Of a stretch of 64,000 nt of DNA, positions 28,687 to 37,816 are shown piece by piece. The notes beneath the pieces were generated by a model. It saw only the letters and a list, made by a program, of their open reading frames with translations. It was not told where the DNA came from and ran no database searches. The stretch is from Frateuria sp. Soil773 (GTDB taxonomy: Bacteria > Pseudomonadota > Gammaproteobacteria > Xanthomonadales > Rhodanobacteraceae): assembly GCF_001428405.1 (NCBI RefSeq), contig NZ_LMSL01000041.1, positions 479,384 to 543,383 of the forward strand. The letters run 5' to 3'. Both the position numbers and the translations under genes were made by a program. Numbering within the stretch: the first letter of the stretch is position 1; each line of letters begins with the position of its first letter.

Positions 28687-30594
28687 ATGCTCGCGACATC
28701 GCATCGCAAAACCCTCGCGGCTTCCCTGGCACTGATCCTCGCCGGCGTCGTTCCGGCCAGTTGGGCCGGCGGCCTGCAGCGGAACACCGACATGGGCCTG
28801 GCGGCCACCGGCCAGCGCGCCACGGTGACGCTGGTGCTCCGGCTGCACGACCAGGCCGCGCTGGAGTCGTACATCCGGCAGACCGTCACGCCCGGCAGCC
28901 CGCACTACCACCAGTTCCTGAGCACCGGCCAGTTCGCCGACAAGTACGGCGCCAGCGATGCGCAGATCGCGCAGGTGCAGGCGTTCCTGCGCGCGCAGGG
29001 CTTGCAGGGCACCGTGCTGCCCAACCGCATGGCGATCCGGACCAGCGGCACGCTGGGCCAGTTCGGCCGCATCTTCCAGGCGCCCATCCACAGCTACGTC
29101 TCGCCCGCCACCGGCCGTACCTTCCATCGCCCGGCGACCGCGCTGGTGCTGCCGCCCGCGCTGGCCGGCACCGTGCTGCTCGCCACCGGGCTCGACAACG
29201 AGCGCGCCTACCTCTCGCACCGCATCAGCGCGCCGAAGATCGCCGGCCGGCAGCCGTCGCTCAACGCGCTCGCCAGGAAGGCGGGCAGCGGCAACCCCAC
29301 CGCCACCGGCGAGCCGGGCAACTACACCGTGGGCGACGTGGCCAACCTGTACGACATCAATCCGCTGTACGCGCGCGGCATCACCGGGCGCGGTTCGACG
29401 ATCGCGATCGTCACGCTGTCCAATTTCGACCCGGCCGACGCCGAGGCCTACTGGAGCGGCATCGGGCTCGCCACCAAGCCGCACCGCATCACCCAGATCC
29501 ACGTCGACGGCGGCGGCGCGATCGACGGCGGCAGCGGCGAGACCGCGCTCGACGTGGAGCAGTCCGGCGGACTCGCGCCGGATGCCGACGTGCTGGTCTA
29601 CGACGCGCCCAACGCGGGCAACGGCTTCACCGACGCATTCATGCAGGCGGTTGCCGACAACCGCGCCGACAGCATCTCGACCAGCTGGGGCAGCCCGGAG
29701 ATCTTCAACTTCGCCGCGCTGAACGTCGACGGCGCCAGCAATACCGACACCACCGACGTGGGCGACCTGCAGACCTTCCACCAGATCCTGCTGGAAGCCG
29801 CCGCGCAGGGGCAGTCGGTGTTCGCCGCCACCGGCGATTCGGGCGCCTACGACACGGTGCGCCCGCTCGGCCACGGCAGCGGGCCCGGCCAGTTCAGCGC
29901 GCCGCTGACCGTCGACTCGCCGGCCTCCGACCCCTACATCACCGCCGCCGGCGGCACCACCGTGCCCTACAGCTTCAGCTTCGCCAGCGGCCCGACCGCA
30001 TCGATCACCCAGGAAAGCGTGTGGGGCTGGGACTATCTCCAGAACTACCTGGACAAGATCAAGCCCGGCGCCTACGACCTGTTCGCCGGCGGCGGCGGCG
30101 GCGGGGTCAGCGTGTACTGGCGCATGCCGTTCTACCAGTGGTTCACCCAGGGCATGCGCACCAGCGAGAAGAACCAGTCGCTGGTCTACAACGATCCCCA
30201 GTCCGGCCCGTTCACCTACCTCAAGCTGCCCGGCCATTTCAGCGGCCGCAACCTGCCGGACATTTCGTTGAACGCCGACCCGGAAACCGGCTACATCGTC
30301 GTATCCAGTTCCGACGGCGGCGTGATCTCGGAGGGCGGCACCAGCTTCGTCGCGCCCCAGCTCAACGGCATCAGCGCATTGCTCGCGCAGAGCGCGCACC
30401 ACCGGATCGGCTTCTGGAATCCGCAGCTCTACCTGCTGCAGAACGTGTTCGGCTACGGCCGGTATTCCGCCTTCAACGACATCCGCGCCGGCGACAACTG
30501 GTTCTACGCGGGCAAGCCGCGCTACGACCAGGGCGTGGGCATCGGCACGCTCGACGTGGCCCACTTCGACCTGTTCCTGCGCAGCGGGCTGTAG
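28687..30594 (+). CDS. Secreted S53 serine-carboxyl peptidase (sedolisin family)
   Basis: 635 aa. A signal peptide ends about ASWAG (residue 28), followed by an activation-peptide domain (about 30-190) with SPHYHQFLSTGQFADKYG typical of pro-kumamolisin. The catalytic domain carries E285 and D289 in GSGETALDVEQ, the oxyanion Asp D384 in ATGDSGAY, and the nucleophile S553 in EGGTSFVAPQ. The C-terminal FNDIRAGDN...GVGIGTLD resembles the calcium site. Such enzymes degrade proteins outside the cell at acid pH. The ATG at 28687 has GGAG about 7 nt upstream, and a strong hairpin follows the stop. Fits scavenging of protein together with the permease gene that follows. Confidence 0.92.
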   Translation: MLATSHRKTLAASLALILAGVVPASWAGGLQRNTDMGLAATGQRATVTLVLRLHDQAALESYIRQTVTPGSPHYHQFLSTGQFADKYGASDAQIAQVQAFLRAQGLQGTVLPNRMAIRTSGTLGQFGRIFQAPIHSYVSPATGRTFHRPATALVLPPALAGTVLLATGLDNERAYLSHRISAPKIAGRQPSLNALARKAGSGNPTATGEPGNYTVGDVANLYDINPLYARGITGRGSTIAIVTLSNFDPADAEAYWSGIGLATKPHRITQIHVDGGGAIDGGSGETALDVEQSGGLAPDADVLVYDAPNAGNGFTDAFMQAVADNRADSISTSWGSPEIFNFAALNVDGASNTDTTDVGDLQTFHQILLEAAAQGQSVFAATGDSGAYDTVRPLGHGSGPGQFSAPLTVDSPASDPYITAAGGTTVPYSFSFASGPTASITQESVWGWDYLQNYLDKIKPGAYDLFAGGGGGGVSVYWRMPFYQWFTQGMRTSEKNQSLVYNDPQSGPFTYLKLPGHFSGRNLPDISLNADPETGYIVVSSSDGGVISEGGTSFVAPQLNGISALLAQSAHHRIGFWNPQLYLLQNVFGYGRYSAFNDIRAGDNWFYAGKPRYDQGVGIGTLDVAHFDLFLRSGL

Positions 30595-30604
30595 CCCGCA
30601 ACCG

Positions 30605-30641
30605 CCGTCCCGCGCCCGCCCTTGCCGGCGGCGCGGGACGG
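30605..30641 (+). terminator. GC-rich hairpin after the sedolisin gene
   Basis: CCGTCCCGCGC (30605-30615) pairs perfectly with GCGCGGGACGG (30631-30641): an 11 bp stem with a 15 nt loop, starting 10 nt after the stop codon. There is no T-tract, so termination is likely but not certain. Confidence 0.5.
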
Positions 30642-30733
30642 CTGCGCCCGCCGGCGGCGCCCGCAGCGGGGCTTGCCCCACTCCGCCCCAGCGTCCATGC
30701 TCGCGCGTCTTCCAAAGCGGCAGCGGACCTTCC

Positions 30734-32059
30734 ATGAGCGAACCCTCGACGCCCGGCGGCTACGTGCGCGGCCTGCGCCCCTGGGACGCCGCGCTGATCG
30801 TGGTCGGCGGCATCATCGGCGGCGGCATCTTCCTCAACCCGGGCATCGCCGCGCAGCGCACGGAATCGGGCCTGGCCCTGCTGCTGGCATGGGTGGGCGC
30901 CGGCGTGCTGACCCTGGTCGGCGCGCTGTGCTACGCCGAGCTCGGCGCGCGCCGGCCGCATGCCGGCGGCACCTACGTGTACCTGCGCGAGGCGTTCGGG
31001 CCGCTGGCCGGCTTCCTGTTCGGCTGGACCATGCTGCTGGTGATCTACTCCGGCTCCACTGCGGCGGTGGCGACGATCTTCGCCAGCTATGCCGCGGCGG
31101 TGCTCGGCCTGCCGGCCTCGGCCGCGCTGCCGCTGGCGGCCGGCGCGCTGGTGTTCGTCGCCGGCATCAACCTGTTCGGGCTGCGGCTCGGCGCGCAGAT
31201 CCAGAACGTGTTCGCCCTGCTCAAGCTGCTCGCGGTGGCGGCGCTGGTGGTGTGCGGGCTGCTGCTGGCCGGCGCCGGCGGGCAGGCGGTGCTGGCCGTC
31301 GATCCCGCCCGCGAAGGCGCCGGCTTCATGGGCGCGGCGCTGCCGGTGCTGTTCGCCTATTCCGGCTTTACCTATCTCAACAACCTCGCCGGCGAGGTGC
31401 GCGAGCCGCAGCGCACCCTGCCGCGCGCGCTGCTGGCCGGCATGCTGCTGGTGATCGCCGCCTATGCGCTGGTCAACGTGGCCTATCTCGCCACGCTGGG
31501 CCATGCCGGGCTCGCCGCCAGCACCGCGCCCGCCGCGGACGTGATGAACCGGATGTTCGGCCCGCTCGGCGCGAAGCTGATCGCGCTGGGCATCGCGGTC
31601 TCCACGCTCGGCTTCTGCAACATCACCCTGGTCGCCGGCGCGCGCGTGCTGCAGGTGATGGGCGAGGACGGGCTGTTCTTCCGCTCGGTGGCGCGGCTGC
31701 ACCCGCGGCACCGGACGCCGAACCTGGCGCTGCTGCTGCTGTCCGGCTGGGCCGTGGTGCTGGTGCTCACCGGCAGCTACGGCCAGCTGCTCGACTACGC
31801 CACCTTCGGCGACTGGCTGGCCTGCGCGGTCGGCGTGGCCACCCTGTTCTGGTACCGCCGCCGCGACGGCGCGCACGCCAGCTTCCGCGTGCCCGGCTAT
31901 CCGTGGCTGCCGCTGCTGTTCGTCGGCACGGTGGGCTGGGTGGTGGTCGAGACGATGCGCAGCAACCCGCGCAACGCGGGCATCGGCGTGCTGATCATGC
32001 TGGCCGGCGTGCCGGTGTACTTCGCCTGGCGCCGCCTGTTCAGCCGCAACGTGCAATAG
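30734..32059 (+). CDS. APC-family amino acid permease
   Basis: 441 aa with about 12 transmembrane helices. The N-terminal LIVVGGIIGGGIFLNPG is the classical APC helix-1 motif (GxGIF). FAYSGFTYLNNLAGEVREPQRTLPRALL matches the conserved loop near helix 6. It is expected to import or exchange an amino acid or polyamine with protons or another amino acid; substrate unknown. It begins 139 bp after the secreted sedolisin and its hairpin, so the two may be functionally linked but are probably separate transcripts. Confidence 0.88.
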   Translation: MSEPSTPGGYVRGLRPWDAALIVVGGIIGGGIFLNPGIAAQRTESGLALLLAWVGAGVLTLVGALCYAELGARRPHAGGTYVYLREAFGPLAGFLFGWTMLLVIYSGSTAAVATIFASYAAAVLGLPASAALPLAAGALVFVAGINLFGLRLGAQIQNVFALLKLLAVAALVVCGLLLAGAGGQAVLAVDPAREGAGFMGAALPVLFAYSGFTYLNNLAGEVREPQRTLPRALLAGMLLVIAAYALVNVAYLATLGHAGLAASTAPAADVMNRMFGPLGAKLIALGIAVSTLGFCNITLVAGARVLQVMGEDGLFFRSVARLHPRHRTPNLALLLLSGWAVVLVLTGSYGQLLDYATFGDWLACAVGVATLFWYRRRDGAHASFRVPGYPWLPLLFVGTVGWVVVETMRSNPRNAGIGVLIMLAGVPVYFAWRRLFSRNVQ

Positions 32060-32108
32060 CCGCCCCGGGCGATGCCACAATAGGCGGATACGCAAGGAGG
32101 TTCCCCTG

Positions 32109-32624
32109 ATGGTGCAAGTGCAGGCCCAGCCCGACGCAAGCCGGCCGATCGCTCCCGAGAAGGTGCGCGAGGGCATCGACCTGACCGTCAACGGCGAGCG
32201 TTTCGTCCACACCGGCGATCCGCAGATGCCGCTGCTGTGGTACCTGCGCGATGTGCTGCGGCTGACCGGCACCAAGTACGGCGGCGAGCTGAGCGGCGCC
32301 GACCTGGTGCTGCTGGACGGCAAGGCGGTGCCCGCGATGGGCGTGCCGATGGCCAGGCTGGCCCAGCGCAAGGTCACCACGGTGGAAGGGCTGGCCGGCG
32401 CCGACGGCTCGCTGCATCCGCTGCAGCAGGCCTTCATCGACGAGGACGCGATCGGCTGCGGCTACTGCACGCCGGGCTGGCTGATCGCCGCGCTGGACCT
32501 GCTCAACCGCAAGCCCAGGCCCTCCGACGACGACATCGACCAGTTGCCGGTCCTCTGCCGCTGCGGCTGCCATACGCGCGTGCGCCGCGCGATCCGGCGC
32601 GTCGCCAACGGAGGCCAGTCGTGA
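32109..32624 (+). CDS. Small iron-sulfur subunit of an IorAB-like molybdenum hydroxylase, one cluster missing
   Basis: 171 aa. The N-terminal ferredoxin-like half (LWYLRDVLRLTGTKYG) is recognisable, but the usual GCGxxxCGACTV loop reads GGELSGADLV. The three expected cysteines are replaced by G59/S62/D65 with a two-residue shortening, and the fourth Cys (normally after LLDG) is also absent. The helical C-terminal [2Fe-2S] domain is intact: C117 and C120 (CGYCTPG), C150 and C152 (CRCG). In this family the two clusters pass electrons away from the molybdenum site. This protein should hold only one. An AGGAGG-like sequence precedes the ATG, and the stop overlaps the next gene's GTG by 4 nt, so the pair is co-translated. 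Confidence 0.85.
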   Translation: MVQVQAQPDASRPIAPEKVREGIDLTVNGERFVHTGDPQMPLLWYLRDVLRLTGTKYGGELSGADLVLLDGKAVPAMGVPMARLAQRKVTTVEGLAGADGSLHPLQQAFIDEDAIGCGYCTPGWLIAALDLLNRKPRPSDDDIDQLPVLCRCGCHTRVRRAIRRVANGGQS

Positions 32625-34873
32625 GCGCCGGCGTGCAGCTTTCGCGCCGCCGCTTCCTGCAGGTGCTGGCCGGCACCGCCGGCGCGCTGGTGATCGGCAT
32701 CCCGCTCGCCGAGGCGGCCGATCCGCCGCTGCCGCCGGCCCTGCTCGGCGACGACTACCGCGGCCTCGGCGCCTACGTGCGGATCGACAGCGACGGCAAC
32801 GTGCTGATCGGCACCCGCGACCCGGACACCGGCACCGGCACCAGCACCGCGCTGCCGCGCATCATCGCCGACGAGCTGGACGCCGACTGGAACCGGGTCG
32901 GCGTGATCCCGCTCGGCCTCGGCGTGGACAACCGCAACGGCCAGCCGTTCTGGCGCTACGGCCACCAGACCGGCGGGCTGGGCGACTCGATCCCCGCCGC
33001 CTGGGCCGACCTGCGCCAGGCCGGTGCGCTGGCCCGCTGGCTGCTGACCCAGGCCGCCGCGCGCCGGCTCGGCGTGCCGGCCGAGCGCCTGCGCTGCCAG
33101 GCCGGCACGGTGATCGCGCCGGACGGCCGCCGCTTCGGCTACGGCGACCTCGCCGAGGCGGCCAGCAAGATCGCCCTGCCGACCGCGCCGCTGCCGCTGA
33201 AATCGCCCGACCGCTACACCCTGATCGGCCAGCCCGCGGGCGACGTCGATGCGCGCGCCCTGGTCACCGGGCAGAGCCGCTACGCGATCGACAGCGATTT
33301 CGCCGGCGCCCTGGTCGCCGTGCTTGCGCACTGCCCCTGGCACGACGGCAGCCTCGGCACCATCGACACCGCCGACGCCCTCGCGGTGAAGGGCGTGGTC
33401 AAGGTGGTGCAGCTCAGGCCCGAGGCCAACCGGCTCCCGGGCCAGACCGTGCGTGCGCCCGCGGTGGCGGTGCTGGCGGAGAACACCTGGGCGGCGCTGC
33501 AAGGCCGCGCCAGGCTGAAGCTGCGCTGGCAGCCCGGCGCCAGCGGCAGCGCGGGCAGCGCCGCGCTGGAGCAGCAGGCGACCGACCTGCTCGACGACAA
33601 GAACGCCACCGGCCAACTGGTGCGCAGCGACGGCGACGTCGACAGCGCCGGCAAGAAGGCCGCGCGGCGCGTCGAGGCCACCTATTTCCAGCCCTGGCTG
33701 GCGCATGCCACGCCGGAGCCGATGAACTGCCTGGTGCGGCTCGACAAGGACCGCGCCACCCTGGTGGTGCCCACCCAGGCGCCGCAGCAGGCGTGGGCGG
33801 TGGTGCAGCGGCTGACCGGGCTGGCGCCCGACCAGATCGAGATCCAGGTGCCGCGCGTGGGCGGCGGCTACGGCCGCCGGCTCGACCACGACTACGTCGC
33901 CGAGGCGGTGATGCTGGCCAAGGCGGTGGACAAGCCGGTGCGCCTGCTGTGGACGCGCCAGGAAGACCTGGCGCAGGACTTCTACCGCCCCGCCAGCGTG
34001 CAGCGGCTCAACGCGGTCGTCGACCGCAAGCGCAACCTGATCGCCTGGACCCAGCGCGTCGCCAGCGCCTCGGCGCTCGCCGGCCGCGGCGTGCCGGACG
34101 ACCGCCTGTGGGCGTCCGAACTGCAGGCCGACCAGTTGCCCGCGGGCCTGGTGCCGAACTATCGCAGCAGTTGGTATCGCCTCGATTCGCCGATACCGCG
34201 CGGGCCGCACCGCGGCATGCCGCACCTCGCCAACGCCTTCGCGGCCGAGAGCTTCGTCGACGAGATCGCCCACGCGCTGAAGGAGAACCCGCTCGACACC
34301 CGCCTGCGCCTGCTCGGCGAACCGCGCCAGATCCCGCTCGCCAACGGCGGCACGCTCGACACCGGCCGGCTCGCCAACGTGCTCAGGCTGGTCGCCGAGC
34401 GGATCGAATGGAAGAACTGGCTGCGCAGCGTCAACGGCCTCGGCATCGCCTGCTGGCACGTCAACGGCGCCTACGTCGCGCATGCGGTGGAAGCCGCGCT
34501 GCAGGGCGAGAAACTCGGCATCGTGCGCGCCGTGTGCGCGGTCGACGTGGGCCGCGTGATCAACCCGCTCGGCCTGGAGGGCCAGGTCGCCGGCGCCACG
34601 CTGGACGCGCTGTCCGCCGCGCTGAACCTGGCCGTCACCTTCAAGGACGGCCAGGTGCAGCAGCACGGCTACAAGGACTACCCGCTGGCCGGCATGGCCC
34701 AGTTGCCGCGCGCGGTCGAGGTCATCGTCGTGCCCGGCGACCGCGTCCCGGCCGGCGCCAGCTTCCTCGCCATGCCCACCGCCGCGCCGGCGCTGGCCAA
34801 TGCGGTGTTCCGCGCCAGCGCGGTGCGCGTGCGCCGGCTGCCGCTGATGAAGGAGCTGCTGCGGCTGCTGTAG
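32621..34873 (+). CDS. IorB-like molybdopterin-binding subunit with altered catalytic residue
   Basis: 750 aa. The N-terminus LSRRRFLQVLAGTAGALVIG is a Tat signal, so folded export with cofactor is expected. Conserved xanthine-oxidase-family segments are present: TQAPQQAW, GGGYGRRLDHDYVAEAV, RGMPHLANAFAAESFVDE and the C-terminal APALANAVFRASAVRVRRLP. The segment that normally reads GVGEP, with the base-catalytic glutamate, reads GASFL (Phe715, codon 34763-34765). QMEGG is also changed to QVAGA. No FAD subunit or XdhC maturation gene lies nearby. The paired small subunit lacks a cluster too. It may have a changed chemistry or a non-catalytic role; substrate unknown. The GTG start at 32621 overlaps the previous stop. 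Confidence 0.85.
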   Translation: MSAGVQLSRRRFLQVLAGTAGALVIGIPLAEAADPPLPPALLGDDYRGLGAYVRIDSDGNVLIGTRDPDTGTGTSTALPRIIADELDADWNRVGVIPLGLGVDNRNGQPFWRYGHQTGGLGDSIPAAWADLRQAGALARWLLTQAAARRLGVPAERLRCQAGTVIAPDGRRFGYGDLAEAASKIALPTAPLPLKSPDRYTLIGQPAGDVDARALVTGQSRYAIDSDFAGALVAVLAHCPWHDGSLGTIDTADALAVKGVVKVVQLRPEANRLPGQTVRAPAVAVLAENTWAALQGRARLKLRWQPGASGSAGSAALEQQATDLLDDKNATGQLVRSDGDVDSAGKKAARRVEATYFQPWLAHATPEPMNCLVRLDKDRATLVVPTQAPQQAWAVVQRLTGLAPDQIEIQVPRVGGGYGRRLDHDYVAEAVMLAKAVDKPVRLLWTRQEDLAQDFYRPASVQRLNAVVDRKRNLIAWTQRVASASALAGRGVPDDRLWASELQADQLPAGLVPNYRSSWYRLDSPIPRGPHRGMPHLANAFAAESFVDEIAHALKENPLDTRLRLLGEPRQIPLANGGTLDTGRLANVLRLVAERIEWKNWLRSVNGLGIACWHVNGAYVAHAVEAALQGEKLGIVRAVCAVDVGRVINPLGLEGQVAGATLDALSAALNLAVTFKDGQVQQHGYKDYPLAGMAQLPRAVEVIVVPGDRVPAGASFLAMPTAAPALANAVFRASAVRVRRLPLMKELLRLL

Positions 34874-34927
34874 CGCCTTGCCGCGGTGCGCCCCGCGCCG
34901 CGCCGGGAATGCCGCGGCGGCGGGCCG

Positions 34928-35848
34928 TCAGCCGGGAAGCCCGGGCGGCACCGATGCCCAGCGCGCCGCCGCGAAGTCGATGAAGGCGCGCGTGCGCGCC
35001 GGCAGTTGCCGGCCCGGCGGCCACACGATGTGCACCGGCTGCGCCGGCAGTTGCCAGGCGTCCAGCACCGTCTCCAGCCGCCCCTGGTCGAGCAGCCCCC
35101 GCACCTGCCACAGCGCGGCCACCCCGATGCCCAGCCCGGCCAGCACCGCCGCATTGCACGCCGCGGCGTTGTCCGCGCTGAAGCGGCCGCGCACGTCCAC
35201 CTGCTGCCGTCGCTGGCCGCGCCGGTAGGTCCAGCGCTGCGGCTCGCCGGCGGAACGGCGCACCACGCAGGCGTGCCGGCGCAGGTCGGCCGGCACCTGC
35301 GGCCGGCCGTGCCGCGCGAAATAGCCCGGCGCGCCGATGGTGACCAGCGGCAGCGCGCCGAGCTGGCGCGCATGCAGCCGGCTGTCCGGCAGCTCGCCCA
35401 GCCGCACCGCGGCGTCCAGCTTCTCGCGCTGCAGGTCGGCGCGGTGGTCGGCTACCGCCAGCTCGACGTCGACGTCCGGATAGCGCTCCATGAAGGCCGC
35501 CACCAGCGGCACCAGGTACGGCGCGCTGAACTGGGTGGAGCCGCCGATGCGCAGCGTGCCGTCGATGCGCGCGCCGTGCTCGGCCAGCGCGGAGCGGGCC
35601 AGGTCGATGTCGGCCAGCGCCGCCTTGATCCGCGCGTGGAAGGCCAGCCCCGCCGCGGTGGGCTGCGCGCGGCGCGTGGTGCGCTGGACCAGTTCGACCC
35701 CCAGCTCGTGCTCCAGCGCCTGCAGCGAGCGGCTCACCGCCTGCAGCGAGCGGCGCAGGTGGCGCGCGGCCGCGGTGAGGTTGCCCTGCTCCACGATGGC
35801 GACGAAGACGCGGTAGTCGTCCAGGCTGGCCACGGCATTCTCCCGCAT
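34928..35848 (-). CDS. LysR-family transcriptional regulator
   Basis: About 306 aa. The N-terminal winged helix-turn-helix has LDDYRVFVAIVEQGNLTAAA and SLQAVSRSLQALEHELG, followed by a periplasmic-binding-like effector domain (GTLRIGGSTQFSAPYLVPL onward). It is divergent from the SnoaL-like/MFS operon, the normal arrangement for a LysR regulator and its target. An in-frame ATG at 35863 would add five residues; neither start has a clear ribosome binding site. Effector unknown. Confidence 0.88.
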   Translation of the reverse strand: MRENAVASLDDYRVFVAIVEQGNLTAAARHLRRSLQAVSRSLQALEHELGVELVQRTTRRAQPTAAGLAFHARIKAALADIDLARSALAEHGARIDGTLRIGGSTQFSAPYLVPLVAAFMERYPDVDVELAVADHRADLQREKLDAAVRLGELPDSRLHARQLGALPLVTIGAPGYFARHGRPQVPADLRRHACVVRRSAGEPQRWTYRRGQRRQQVDVRGRFSADNAAACNAAVLAGLGIGVAALWQVRGLLDQGRLETVLDAWQLPAQPVHIVWPPGRQLPARTRAFIDFAAARWASVPPGLPG

Positions 35849-35889
35849 GGCGTGATAGTCCATCCATGGTAACGCCTATTCTCCCGCAT
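35837..35889. promoter_or_regulatory. 12 bp direct repeat in the LysR/SnoaL intergenic region
   Basis: attctcccgcat occurs at 35837-35848 and again at 35878-35889, 41 bp apart (about four helical turns), between the divergent LysR and SnoaL-like genes. The first copy overlaps the chosen LysR start codon. It is a candidate operator, or a chance or local duplication. Confidence 0.3.
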
Positions 35890-35943
35890 CGTTTCCGGGC
35901 GAAGAATGGCGCCCCCGCTTCCCAGCCCGATCCGGAAATCCCC

Positions 35944-36405
35944 ATGTCCACGCCATTCCCCGCCGCCGTCGATGGCAGCGAAACCGGCCTCGATCCCGGC
36001 GCGCCGCTGGCCGCCCTGAGCGCCTTCTACCGCGCCTTCAACGGCCGCGACATCGAGGCGATGGCGCGCAACTGGCACGACGACGACGACGCGTCGATGA
36101 GCAATCCGCTCGGCGGCATCGCGCGCGGCTGGCCGGCGATCCTCGCGGTGTACCGGCGCATCTTCGAGGGCGAGGCGCGGGTGCGCGTGGCGTTCCACGA
36201 CTACACCTTGCACCGGGCCGGCGAGGTGTTCTACGCCGTCGGCCGCGAGCGCGGCACGCTGGAACGCGCGGGCCTGCGGCTGGAGCCGGCGATCCGCACC
36301 AGCCGCCTGTTCCGCCGCGTCGACGGCGCCTGGCGCCAGGTGCACCACCACGGTTCGTTCGACGACCCGGCCCTGCTCGCCGCCTACCGGGAGGCCGTGC
36401 GATGA
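35944..36405 (+). CDS. SnoaL/NTF2-like domain protein
   Basis: 153 aa alpha+beta cone-fold protein. LSAFYRAFNGRDIEAMARNWHDDDDASMSNPLGG and FRRVDGAWRQVHHHGSF are the characteristic start and end of SnoaL-like/DUF4440 ketosteroid-isomerase-fold proteins; the quoted stretches belong to one domain. Function is unknown; such proteins are small-molecule binding or isomerising enzymes. I chose the ATG at 35944. It overlaps the MFS transporter start by 4 nt, so the two are co-translated and may handle the same compound. Confidence 0.8.
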   Translation: MSTPFPAAVDGSETGLDPGAPLAALSAFYRAFNGRDIEAMARNWHDDDDASMSNPLGGIARGWPAILAVYRRIFEGEARVRVAFHDYTLHRAGEVFYAVGRERGTLERAGLRLEPAIRTSRLFRRVDGAWRQVHHHGSFDDPALLAAYREAVR

Positions 36406-37643
36406 GCGGCGCAAACACCCCGGCCGAGCGGGTGCCGGTGCGGCTGTTCGCGCTGGCGACCGGCGTGATCGTGGTCAGCCTGTACCTCCCGCAGCCGCTG
36501 GTGGGACCGATCGGCGCTTCGCTGGGCCTGTCGCCGGCCGCGGCCGGCCTGGTCAGCACGCTGCTGCTGGCCGGCTACGCGGCGGGCCTGTTCCTGCTGG
36601 TGCCGCTGTCCGACCTGGTGGAGAACCGCCGCCTGATCCTCGCCACGCTGGCGACCAATGCCGCGGCGCTCGCCGTCGCGGCATGCCCCATCGCCCCCGC
36701 CGGGTTCCTCGCCGTCAGCTTCGTGATCGGGCTGACCACCTGCTCGATCCAGATGCTGGTGCCGCTGGCCGCGGCGATGACCGCGGAGGCGCGGCGCGGC
36801 CGCGTGATCGGCAACATCATGAGCGGGCTGCTGCTGGGCGCGATGCTGTCGCGGCCGCTGGCGAGCCTGGTGGCCGAACGGTTCGGCTGGCGCGCGGCCT
36901 ATGCCCTGCTCGCCGCCGCCATCGTGCTGCTCGGCGGCATGCTGGCGTTCCGCCTGCCGCGCCGGCGACCGCCGCAAGCGACGCGGTACGGCGCCCTGGT
37001 CGGCTCGCTGGCCGGGCTGTGGCGCGGGGAGCCGGTACTGCGCCGCCGCGCGCTGTCGGCGGCGGCGAGCTTCGCCGCCTTCAACGCGTTCTGGAGCCTG
37101 GTCGCGCTGCCGCTGGCCGCGCCGCCGTTCGGCTTCGGCGCCGCAGGCATCGCGGCGTTCGCCCTGGCCAGCATCAGCGGCGCGATCAGCGCGCCGGTCG
37201 CCGGTCGGCTCGGCGACGCCGGCAAGGCCAGGGCCGCCACGCACGCCGCCCACGTCGTCCTCGTCGCGGCGATGCTGCTGGCCGGCGTCGCCGGCAGCCC
37301 GTGGGCGGCCGCTACGCTGCCGCGTGGCGCGCTGATCGCCGCGATGGGCGCCGCCGCCATCCTGCTCGACGCCGGCACCATCGCCGACCAGGCACTGGGC
37401 CGCCGCGCCGTGAACCTGCTGCAAGCGGAGGCGCGCGGCCGCATCAACGGCTTGTACACCGGGGTCTTCTTCCTCGGCGGCGCGGCCGGTTCCGCCGTGG
37501 CTGGCGTGGCATGGGCGCATGCCGGCTGGACCGGCGTGTGCGCGGTCGGCGCGCTCGCCGGCGTGATCGCGTTCATGCTCGGCCTGCGCGGCGGCGAGGC
37601 GACGCATGCCGTCGAGGCGCGCCCCGCACCGGCCTGCGATTGA
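36402..37643 (+). CDS. MFS transporter
   Basis: 413 aa with 12 predicted transmembrane helices. The motif-A-like loop LLVPLSDLVENRRLI between helices 2 and 3 and RGRVIGNIMSGLLLGAMLSRPLASL are typical of drug-efflux members of the major facilitator superfamily. It is the second gene of a two-gene operon (ATGA overlap) opposite a LysR regulator. Inducible export of a toxic or signalling compound is likely; the substrate is unknown. Confidence 0.87.
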   Translation: MSGANTPAERVPVRLFALATGVIVVSLYLPQPLVGPIGASLGLSPAAAGLVSTLLLAGYAAGLFLLVPLSDLVENRRLILATLATNAAALAVAACPIAPAGFLAVSFVIGLTTCSIQMLVPLAAAMTAEARRGRVIGNIMSGLLLGAMLSRPLASLVAERFGWRAAYALLAAAIVLLGGMLAFRLPRRRPPQATRYGALVGSLAGLWRGEPVLRRRALSAAASFAAFNAFWSLVALPLAAPPFGFGAAGIAAFALASISGAISAPVAGRLGDAGKARAATHAAHVVLVAAMLLAGVAGSPWAAATLPRGALIAAMGAAAILLDAGTIADQALGRRAVNLLQAEARGRINGLYTGVFFLGGAAGSAVAGVAWAHAGWTGVCAVGALAGVIAFMLGLRGGEATHAVEARPAPACD

Positions 37644-37816
37644 GTCGCCGCGACCGTACGGGCGTCCAGGCCGTGTCGGCGACGGGAGGAAGCTTCGCCC
37701 GGCCTTGTCCGCCGCGCCCGGCAGCGGGGGAGCCCCCTCCACGCCGGCATCTTCCGCCGCATTTCCGCGCAACCCGCGCGGCGGGCGAAGCCGGGGCCGG
37801 CATGCCGCCGCGCGCG

